Source: Saturnia japonica
Lineage: Eukaryota > Arthropoda > Insecta > Lepidoptera > Saturniidae
DNA length: 64,000 bases
NCBI GenBank assembly: GCA_033032175.1
Contig: CM065323.1
Location: 2,046,001-2,110,000 of the forward strand
Direction: 5' to 3'
Shown here in pieces: positions 36,801 through 48,800 of the stretch. The translations under genes were made by a program, and so were the position numbers. Position 1 is the stretch's first letter. Every line of letters starts with the position of its first letter. The notes under the pieces are model-generated. The model made no database searches and was not told the DNA's origin. It was given only the letters and a program-made list of their open reading frames with translations.

Positions 36801-39800
36801 TTGTCGGGCACGCTCTTGAATTCGAGAGATCCACAATTGATGTAGAAACCGCCGTAGAACGTGTCGCATTCTGGCGGGATCATCTCGTCGTACTGTGAAA
36901 GTGGTGCAAAATAAGTTTTTTTTTTAATCGTTATAGGTTTAGCGTTGCGACCACAATCTCACCTGATCTTGAGTGACGATGTGGCCCAAGATGTTAGTAC
37001 GGTAACCCTAGTGGAAGACTGGCTCTGAAGTGCAACTGCCGAAACACACCTTTAGGTGCGACACAGATTTTTTACTTGAGAGTGGTAGCTAGCCAGTCGA
37101 GTATTAGAAAAGAAAAAAGTGCTATGGTTTCATCAAGATGCTTTAAACCATGATGGCTCAGTTGTTAGCGTGTACGGACTTTGCGTCGCTTGACGTGAGT
37201 TCGAATCCCTGCAATGAGCCGCTGCTTTCGGTGAAGGAAAAGACAATGTTTAACTAAAAAGAAACCAATTTTCAAGGATTTTCACGAGTTCCTGGGTGTA
37301 TCTTCGAAGTCAAAGGTCCAATGCCAATTAAATTAAAATGGGATCACCTTTGAGGGTGAAGAGACCAATAATCATCCAAATCAGTTCATAAACAAAGAAG
37401 TTATGACTGAACACCCTTAACAGAATATAATATAAATTGGAATTGGGAACTTTTTCCTTTATTTTAAAACCAACTGGTTTGTTATACCAGATACCTATCT
37501 CTTATACTAATGCCATATAATAAGCCACAAATAATAATAACAAAAATTTATTGAAAATAATAAGTGATTTATGAGCATTATTATTATTATTAGGCATGGC
37601 ATATTAATCATGACGCACAAGTTACTTCATCATCAAAATAATTTTATGAAGGTTAACATGGCCCTTTATAGCAATGCTATCATCTAGACCCATAGTTTAG
37701 GAGATAATGAAAGATTAAAATAATTTATCACTCTACTGGGGTCTATTACTATAGTAGTAGTGGCGCGAACGAGTCGTGCGACTCATAAAGCGGTTATTTA
37801 CACGGCAGGTTGATCGTATCCGAATTTTGGTGCGGAGTGGGGGGACTTGTCGTATAAAATTAACTCATGTAAAACTTTGGGGCACAGCTAGTAATAAAAT
37901 AATTTATGACGTACTAGCAGTGCCCGCGGCTTTACTCGCGTGGACCACAGAATGCCATCGATCGGGCACACGCGCGTGAATCTTGCTCCCCGATACCCGT
38001 TATTTTAAAGACAAAAATGCTTATTGTGGGTGTTCCTTAGAAGATAGACATATACTTTCGATAACTTTTTTGCAGGTCTTTTTAATATCTACAGTTATGT
38101 AGTAGATTAATTTGATATATCTCTTATGGTTTACTCAGCGTAAGTCATTTAAGTGATCGAACTGATTCACCATGACCAGTTTTTTTTTTCTAAAACAAAA
38201 GTAGCTTAAGCTACTCTTTATAACATCAGCTATCTACCAGTGAAAGTCCCATCAAAATCAGTTCAACCGTTTCGAAGATTACCCAAAACAAATAGACAGA
38301 CAAAAATTTTAAAAATGGGAATTTTGTTATAGGTATCGTATGTGCTTTTATGTGCATTTAATAAAAAGTAGTTATTTTGACTTTACAAGCAGACACGTCA
38401 CTTTTATTAATTGTATAGATAAAATATTTTTACCCCGTGCGTGTTGTCAATGAATGAGTCGGATTCGTCATATCCAGCTCCGATGTCCGCGAAATCGTCC
38501 ATCTTTGATCTGCCCTTTCTTCCGTACGTGCTCTTACCGCCCTGCAATTAATTAGTGGGTACAGTTTTATTAATTGAATATCGAGTTATAATTTTTTATA
38601 TCTCAGTGTGCCTTTTAGCATCACTCTCCTACTGTTCTGGTGCACAAGTTACAGGCTCTTAGGACACCAGATTTCTTTTAAAATATTATACAACAAAAAT
38701 AAATACTTGATATATGTAATTATATAAAAGAAAAAAGAATTAATTAATTAATGTTGATAATTATCCATTTTTTGTCTTTTTTTTAAGTTAAAAATTCTAT
38801 CTGTTGTGTAATTTTTGTATGGGGTAAAACTTATGATTTCGCGTCACCGACACCGCCATGTAACAGTTATATCTGTAGGTATAAATATGAGGTGTGGAAA
38901 TGATTGGTAAATTATACATTACCTTTTTACTTGGAAATTCCAAAGTTGACTCTCTTGCAAACGAGTAATGTACGGTATAGGTCTCACAAAACTGTTCTTC
39001 GGCGATTGCGATCGTAACAGAGAGCCAAAGTTTCAGTGAAACAGAACATTATTTCAGTATAACAGAGCGTGACAGCATATCGCGTGCGTGGACTAGGTAC
39101 TCAACTGATCTATGTTAATTATTGCTCGGAGTACCAATAGATGTGAAAAACATTATTAATGTTAATAATTTCAATTTAAATAATACTATGAATTTTGAAA
39201 TCACTTTAAAAACAACACAGTTACCCCAAATGACGTTTTATAAATCGTTGGTAAATTGATCGGTCGTAAATTAGTTACTTCAAAGTTTAAATTTTCCACT
39301 TCTGTGGGCAGTTTCAATAAATTGTTTGTCTAGTGTTTTTTATTCACTTACATATTTCTGTTCAAACTTCCTAGCGACTCTCTGGACATCTTCGTCGTTG
39401 TCAGAGAACGGGTCCAGCCTTTGCGTCTTGCCGTTTTCTACGCGCTTCTTTCTCTGTAAATAGTTGCAAAAATAACAATTAAATTTATTAATACTACCGC
39501 AACGTACCGCGAGTTAACTTATATTGTAATTTTAGAGGGTAAAGGGTTATTAAGCCGATAAACATTATTCTAATAGTATATAGTTGGAGAGTACGTATGT
39601 TTAAACACGCTAATAACAAGAATTATCAGTCTGATTAGATTTCTCTACGTTAGATAAACCTTTTTTACGAACCAAAGGAGCGAAATAGAAATTTAATGAG
39701 TGAAACCTCGGAACACTACGGAAATAATACTAATTTGTTTCTACTATTACTTAATCTCTCGTATAATACAGAAATATATGTATATATACACATGTACATA

Positions 39801-42800
39801 ATATGCTGACTCGGGGCCCATTTGTTATACACACTTAAACTTAATATATTATTTTTTATTTAACTTGTCTATGGTATTCTTTCTTTGGTTCTAATAAATA
39901 TCTAGTCAAAGCAGCTTTGTACGGTGGTTTTATAAAAAAAAAAACATAAACACTTGTCTAGATAAACTAGGACTTTCAAAAATTATCTAAATACAAAATT
40001 TCAACAAAATGGAGCCGTTTCCGTTTTATATACATAAAGACAAAAATAGTATACTATTATATTATAGATATATATATTTTTTAAATACCAAGATGGTGGC
40101 TGGCATCATGCGTCCGGTCCGACATTTGGTAAGTGGTCATCGCGGTTTATAGACGCTAGCAATACCAAAAGCATCACATGCGCGTTGCTAACCTTTTAAA
40201 AACTTAAAAATACAACCACTTTATTATAGACCTCTTCCTCTAGACAGGCCTGTGCTGTGCTTAAAAAGTGGGCATTAAGTAACAGAAATTGTCTTCTACT
40301 AAAACAATAACTTCATATAAGTAACAATAGTAAAAAAATAAAATTGTTAAGTAGGGGTAAGCGCCAACAATGCATATAATACATACAAATTATTAAATTA
40401 TTTTGCTAATAAATTAATCACATTTTTCCTCGAAGCAAAAAGTTAAGCAGACACTTAAAAATCCGCATCCGTTATCTACAAATACAACAGTAAGAATCTT
40501 TTCAAATGAATTTATATTACTATTTGTTTGTATCAAGTTGTCGGAAAATTGCTGAATTGAGCATCGATACATACACCAGGGGCATTACAGCCATATTGTC
40601 GACCGTGGAGATAGTATTTCAATCCCTTTCTGAAGAGCCTCTTGTCATAGCACTGGAGGAAAACCGTGCTTGGTAACCAAAACTCTTGCCGTACAGGAAG
40701 ATTCTAGAGATCCTTTCTCGGTTTTAGTCCTATATTAATCTGTAAACTACGTTCAGATTGGTTCTATTGTTTTTAAATGATACACGTTCTATAATAAGAA
40801 AAATTTACCATTTTATTATTTATATACCTACAGATAACATTTACATATAGCTAAGTTGTCTTTTTTTATAACAGCTCAGTCAATACAACAGCGACCACCG
40901 AAAGATCATAATCCATCCACTATTATGCACAAAAGTGGTGATTATCTTTCATAATGATAGATATTTGCTATTTAATTCCAAAATTGAAAATAAGTAGGCG
41001 CGAAGCTCAGAATAAAGAAGAAACCAGAAGCCGCGTTCGAGAATAATTACATACGCTGCACTGTGTCCAAAAAATAATACGTACGTCCCGCACCACCCCA
41101 CTTCCCATACGCACAATGTTGCTAGCTCGGGAGCGGTTTCTCACTTTTTGGGGTAGTCTTATAACACTAAAGAAAAGATATTTATTAAAAAATATTTATT
41201 TATTTACATGGATTGCTTTTTAATTTTTTTAATATACTTTTTAAAGATTCGTACTTCTTGGCAAGTCTGTTGTATTTTTGTTGTAATGTTTTCATTCGTC
41301 GAACATGTTGTTTACAAAATAATTGTTTTCGTCGTAATTGAGATTTAAGTTTGACCTTTCTCGGCGTATCAAACACAGATTCCAAATCAGAAATATTGAC
41401 ATCACCGATCTCTGAGTTCGATCGCGCAGGAGATTGTGGTTGTGTAACCTGAAATGAAAAACCTTAAGTTGTATGTTGTTGTATCATGTAATAGATTAAC
41501 AAAAACTTTAATTAAATACAGAATATTTTTGCCGTACAAGGCATGACATTTCAGTTCTCACGGATGGAAACGCATTAGTAATAAATAGCACTTTGTGCCT
41601 GAGCTTGCAAATGTCCAAGGGCCTTACTTAATTTATTTTACATTTATTACTGTTACTACTAGTGTTTATTTACTACATTAGTTTACTTGTAACTAAGTAT
41701 ATCGATTAAGTGCCTTGTTTGCCTTTCAATATTATTTAAAAAAAAACATTATTATCATAGATGGGTACGCACATTGTCCGATGTCGAAGGTTAAGACGTT
41801 TCTATGTGTAACTCGGAAAATTCTGGTGTTAAGGCCAAATACTGAAATAGAACGTTAGTATTAGATTATTCATATATTTAATTCACCGAAGTTTCATTAG
41901 CCCGGAATCTGAAATTTGCGCCCGGTTTAGGCTCGCCCCTTATCACGATGAGGGGCGGATAAGCTCGACGAAAAGTGGGCATACTTGTTATACCTTTGCA
42001 TACTCCTTCGGGGATTACGGATATATATGTGTGGACAAAAACCTTACTTCAAAATACATGACAAATATTTTCACCAGGACGGATACAGTATAAATATAGT
42101 AATTATTATGACTATATCTACCTTAGTTGGATTAGCTGCTTTCTTCAGTCTTTTCAAACCACCTTTTGTATCATAAAAATATTGCGCTTCAAAATGAATT
42201 GAGCAAAGTACGCTCCGGCTTGATGGTTTCCAAAACTCATCTAGTCGTGCTCTTTGTATGACTTTCATCCAGTCCGATTTTCTATTTTCATCAGCAGGGA
42301 AACTAAAATTACAAAGGTTCTATATACACAAAAATAGTAAGTATTCTACACGAGTATTAAAAAAAGAAATGGGTAAAATTTTCGATGAAAATAAAATGGC
42401 AACACTTAAAAAATGGACGCGTCATTTTCTAAATGTAAAATAAATTAAACAATTAAATAAATATACTTTAGAATGCGCTACTTACAGATGAAATGTGATC
42501 CCATCCTGTTTTTTTATAATCCCTGCAGCATTTTTACATGTAGGAACAACACAAGATGGCATTTTAAAATTAAAATTGGCACTTGTAAATACGTCACGAC
42601 GCGCTACTTACAAAGGAGTGACTAATCGCAACAACGTCAAACCACTCTATTTAAGAGTGGTTTTTGTACCTTCAGTTTTATGTGCGTTCGCGGTTTCTGG
42701 TTTTTTCTGTATTCTGAGGCGCGAAGCAATACAATACTTAGTAAAGACGGCATTGTCGCCACCAACACCACGAGCAGCTCTCTCGCCTGTGACGAAAAGA

Positions 42801-45800
42801 CGATATCGTTGCTTCGCGCCCTTTTCAAATTGTTAAATATCGGTTGATAAATTATCGGCGATACTGATTTGACTTATCGGTATCGTTACACCCCTAATAA
42901 AAAAATTAAAACACGCCAATAATTGCGATCTTACCTCGTCGCTACCTTTCAACTTGGTTAGGGTTCATACACACATCGACGAATCGTTATTTTTTCCTGA
43001 TCGTGATAGGTATGTGATGACTCGTTTTTTTGTTCACTAGTACTCAGCCTCTTTTGACCGTTTTCGTAAGCTCAAGAACCGTGAAGAATCGCGAATACGT
43101 GCTAAAAATACGAATCCGTCAATATTAATTATGATGAATCATCCTGAAGAATGATTAGTTTTTGACGGATCGCATTTTTTTCGATTCGTCTTAAGTTTTG
43201 TACGGAGTGAAGGGAGGCTCGCCCCGCATGTTTTATTTACTCCTCCTCGCTCTGTGTGTCCTGTTTTCACATTCAATTTTAAAAGAAGATAATAGAAAAG
43301 GCAATTAAAAAAGAAGAAAACCATCTTCAATGATTTTGAATAGGTAGTTCCTTTGTGTATCTTCAAAGTTTAAGGTCCAATACCCAATGAAATTATAATG
43401 AGACCACCCTTGAGGTATCCTCTATCCAAAAAAAAAATGTATCATCCAAATCTGTTCATAAACAAAGAAGTTATAGTTGAACATCCTTAAAAAAAATATA
43501 CATTCGAATCGAGTATATAGGTAATAGTCCGCTACGGGCATTTCTGGCTTGTGAAAGTATACACCATACATTTTTACCATAAGTATTTTTCATACTGCTA
43601 ATAAAGGAACTGACCGTCAAACCCTTGGGATGCCCTTAGTTGTGGTGTAATGCAATCTCGCTCAATGCTTTCGAACGCTGCGCTACACACTACAGGTCTG
43701 ATTGACGAACTTTTAAGCATTATGCAGTCGGAAGATCTTTTTCTTGTTATATTAATGATAAATAATAACCACTATCATTTTCAGATTGTATAATACTACC
43801 TACTTCATTTTTATAATTTTCCGACGACTACTTATACATAACTGACGACGATTTTATCAGCGTATCGAGATCGAACGGTTATTATTCTTATATTAACATT
43901 ACAAATAAGTAATGCGATAATGTTTAGCATTTATATTACTACAATTTCTATAATATTGTTTTATATCTTCGTCAGCCTCCTACTCCATAAGTCCATAACT
44001 AAGCGAGTTCGCTATATAAACTATTATCAAATTATGTCCTACTATGTATATTGCTACTCATAAAAAGGTCCCGTAGCTCCCGGACTATAAGTATTTTGTT
44101 GAAGCCGGTTAAAAAGAGATAGCTATAGACATTCGAAAACATGTGAGTTAATTCTTCTTGTTGTAACTATCTCATTAGTCTTTCCAATGTTCCAAAATTA
44201 GGTCCTTTGTATTATATTTAGATGTAGGTAAGGTAATAGTAATTTAAAACAGAAAGAGTTCTAAATTAGAATACCAGTACTCGGTTTTAAATCTAGAACT
44301 CTTTCTGTTTTGTCGTCTTTGATGAGAACGACGATAATATAGGTACAATGACGATTTAACGAACTGACTGACAGCCTGTGGTCGGTGGTCAGTGGTCACG
44401 AGTAGACCGTTCTCACAGACGAACGCCCAATTTTACACTATGTATTAAACATATTATTTCATTGATAACAAGAAAACACAAGAAAATTTTCTACAAAAAA
44501 ATAAACAACTTCAATGATTTTAAAGAGTTCCCTGGTGTATCTTCCAAGCTGAAGGTCCAGTGCCAATGAAATTAAAAAGTGGGACCACCCTTGAGGTATA
44601 AACAAAAAAAAGAATCATCCAAATCAATTCGTTATCAAAGAAGTTATGGCTGAAAATCCATATAAAAAGACAAATATACATTCGAATCGAGTAACATCAG
44701 TCTTTTTTAAAGTCAGTTAAGAATAATCGGGGAGTTAACAACTTTTGGAAAATTGTTTTAAACACTTTGTATTTTGAAAATAATACCCATGAATATTTTA
44801 TTTTTTCATTAATACAGCATAAAAAGCGATTTAGAAATATTTTTAATTTAAACAAACAGTATGCCACAAAATCGCGCCATTATGGTACCGTGACGTCATC
44901 TTTCATTTTATATGCGCAAGAGTAACGTTCATATTTCCTAAATGGTGACGTCACGTTTTGTATCGGTGTTTCAAATTACGTGACTCACAGACAAAAAATA
45001 TTCATTTTCCAACGGGAAAATTATGTAAATAAACAATTACTTTTTCCAGATTTGTATTGTTTTAGGCCTTTTATATAATGAACAATATTACTCAAAAATC
45101 TACTTTAATTTTCATACATACAGTCAACTCGCGGATTATCAATTCCCGTAAATGAGACAGTGCAGGACAAAACAACGCGCCTGCTTCGCTATTATTTCAT
45201 TCATTTCAATTCAAATCGACACTATTAGGAAAGTAAACAACAATCAGTGAATATTTTTTTTATCTTATCTCTAAAACCAATTCATTGACGTACCTATCTA
45301 TCTATATTTAACGTGATCGGAAAGATGCGAGAATTCATGGTAAAAAGTTAAAATTTTGCGCCGAGGTGTACCTAAAACAACTAACTCTTAACTCCTCCTA
45401 TAATTCTTCTTTTTCGTGAATCTAGAAAACTGTTAACATATAAAAGTTCCTAACACATATAAACTTTAACCTGTGGACGATAGGTTGCCCACCAGCTAGA
45501 AAGCTTTGCTCCGGTTTTTTTTTACTATAACTAAGGTGGCAAACAAGCTTATGGACGCTTATAATACCATAGGTGTCACTAGCACGGTTGTGTGTACCAG
45601 TACGAGTGTTCGATAGTTCGACTGATTTGGGGGGATACTCATTTTGATTCAATTACTTTGCTAAAGGGTCGCGATTAACTTGGGTTGGAACAAATGATAG
45701 ACCGACACTTCTACTTTAAACCCCCCTTCTGCAAGGATCTCTGGAACCCCTTCTCACTGTAGGAACACAGCACTAGGTTATTTGGCTGCGATCTTCTATA

Positions 45801-48800
45801 GGGTGGAGAGGTACTTTTTGTCCGTTAAAAAACTACATCTGACGATTTTTCAATTTATTTTTAACTCGCTGTACGCCACGGTTTTATTCATGTTAAATTT
45901 GTTCGAGAAACTCTCCATTGCGACGCGGTAATGCCACCCAGCCGTCTAGCATATAGGTAGTTGTTCTCACTTGCCGTGGTACTTGCGTACAGGTTTGCCA
46001 GAATGGCTGACGTACACGTACCTATAGGTACTACTCCGCTCCTCAACGAGTCATAGTGTGAAGCATATACCTTATATTATAACCTTCCTCAATAAATAAT
46101 AGGCTTATATGACCATGATTTTTCAAATTTCACTGGCAGTTCCACAGTTTTGCACGTTTAAACAGAGTAGAGAATCTCTTGGGCTTTATACTATTGTACC
46201 ATAGCGTCGGGAACGTATTTATTATAAGAAACATTTACTTAATCCCGGATAAACGTAAAGACTATGTAACCCCATCAATCCGTATCAATTTCTTCAGTGC
46301 GTTCACACATGACCCTCAATATTGACGGACATAACTGACCGTCACAGGAATGGACAAAATATTAAAGAACGCCAAAAAAAATAATTGTGTTTTAAGGTGA
46401 TTGTTCTCATCTAGCCAGTGAATTTAAATTTCCCGCGGTTTTAATATGTACTTAAAAACCAAGTTTACTTTGATTAGCGGCCGTTTTCAATAAACTATCT
46501 ATGGGTTGTTGCAGTTACTAAAGATAAGACAACCATAACCTACTATAGCTTGGATAGTTAAGAGGGAAGCCGATATCTGTCTTATGTTAAAGGTATAATA
46601 AGTACTCATTACAAATATTTACTAATCGGGGATAGCAAACTCAGAAAGGTATGATATTGAAAAAGACTGTACAATAATAGATTAAACTATTGTAGTTAAA
46701 TACAAATATTTCATTAGTTTGTATAATCATGTGAAGTCAGTGAAGTCAACCGTAGGACGAATAGGTATGTACAATACAAATTACTGAAAAAAAAATTAAA
46801 CAAAAAATCTCATCATCATTACCTATCGTTTCAATTGAAATATGTCCTCCCTCAAAGATCGCCAGAACGACCGGTCCTGCGCTGTTTGCATCTCATTACA
46901 GTGAATCTCCATTTACAATAAACTAGCACTATAATGTTAACACTGATAAGTATGAAAGTGGGGGAATATAATAAGGCCGGAGAAATTATGAATATCGAGA
47001 AAAAGCTAACAAAGAACATTGGAAGACAAAATCATGTCATAGGAGCCGGCCCTAATTAGTGCAGGATAAAAGATAAAGACAAGGAAAGAATGATGATTTT
47101 ATTTTTTACTCATAAATTTAACAGGCATTTTTTGCACAATCAGTCTACACTGATAAAAGCATTACGTGATGAAACGCAGATAAGTCTCCATAAATGGTTC
47201 GAAAAAAGCGAGCAAAATTATAACAAACAAAGTAAAAAGTATCAAAGTAGGTATATTAAAATAAAGGGCTCATTAAAGCGCCCAAGAGATAACAAATTAT
47301 GTAACAAACAAGTTATAGGTACATTCACTGCATGCTTGTGGAATCTAGGTCAACTAAAATTAATGAGTAATTTACATTATAATCCAAACCTCAGTATTTG
47401 ATAATGATTACAAATTGCAAGAAATGTATGAAAAAAAAACCAATCGTAAAAGATACCCACAAATTTAATTAATGCTGCTAATAGATATGCATCTCTGCTT
47501 ACCCATAAACGATATAATTAAAGTGATATCATTATTATAATATCTAATCATAAATCAACCAAAGTGTAAAATTTATTTCTCAGTAATTACTTCCTACTTG
47601 CAGAAAACGAAAGATCTATAAACAACAAAAAACTCATTTACGATCAGCAGCACTACAGTATATATAATAAATACCGTACATTATAATGTTCATGAATACG
47701 GTACGCCATCCAAAAAAAGCACTTACAAAAAATATAAAAAAAGTGTTAAAATATAATAGACCTTATGTGTGTGGCACAGAGATTATATTAAGCCGTCAGC
47801 AATATGATTATACACCACATAATACCCAGTAACTAAATCCCTTTCAATGGCGACATCTATCTTCGGTCATCTAGTGATGCAGCAACAGAACATAATTTAT
47901 AAAGATAACCTAAAAGGTCTAGTAACAATGACCAGAACACCAACACAAGGAACAGAAAACAAAACGCTACACAACAAACAAGTAAAACGTAAATACTACA
48001 CAAATTCATTTACCTACAATAAAAATAAATACTACACGCAAACATAACACAAAACTTGAAGAGTATGTACATACAGGCAACCCGTATAAATTTCACATCA
48101 TAATCGATTGAAAAAAAAGAAAAGTTCAAAAGCAAAGGTTGCAAGTTGCAACACGTAATGCTAAAGAATGTATGCAGCCAACATAATAAACTTGGCTGCA
48201 TTCATCCGTTCAAGTATGCAAACAAAATACATAACCAAACATACAAGGCATTTTAATATAATTTGACAAACAAAAATCCTTTCTACTAATATAAAAAGCA
48301 TGGGTAAAAATAATTCCCATACAATATTGAGTGACGAGTTAGAGTAGCGCGACGATATTAAAACTATGTATTTCTGTATGTCGTATCTCTTTCCTTGTGT
48401 ACTATATATAACGCCAAACCTATATACTTGCAGTACGTGACATACAGATGGTAATTTCATTTACAAAATTACAAGAAAATACATAAAAAATATAACCTAA
48501 AAATGAGTTCACTTTTACCGGAAACCAACCCAACACGTAGGTTATCCTAGGTCATTCCTCGACTTTCGCACACTATTTTTGTTGCCGTATGTTCGTTCGA
48601 TATCGTCGATAATGCATACTCTTATTATTTATTATTTATATGACAGTACAAATAAAATTGATATTCGCGCAAAAACAAGTTTTACTAAGATCAGTTGTTG
48701 ATATAAACAATGGTTTTGGAAAAAGATGTTCTAAGCTGACAACCAAGTTCTATGATTGTTGCAAACATGGCGACCGCTATCTGGGCTTCTCATACAACCC

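Noticed and set aside
34800..36819. Three long + strand open frames (262, 198, 192 codons)
   Set aside because: They are created by a 165-bp satellite whose period is a multiple of three. The translation is one 55-residue unit repeated, derived from a LINE tail.
47090..48047. + strand open frames of 103 and 66 codons in ubinuclein intron 1
   Set aside because: A-rich composition gives Asn/Lys/Gln/Tyr-rich products without a recognisable motif.
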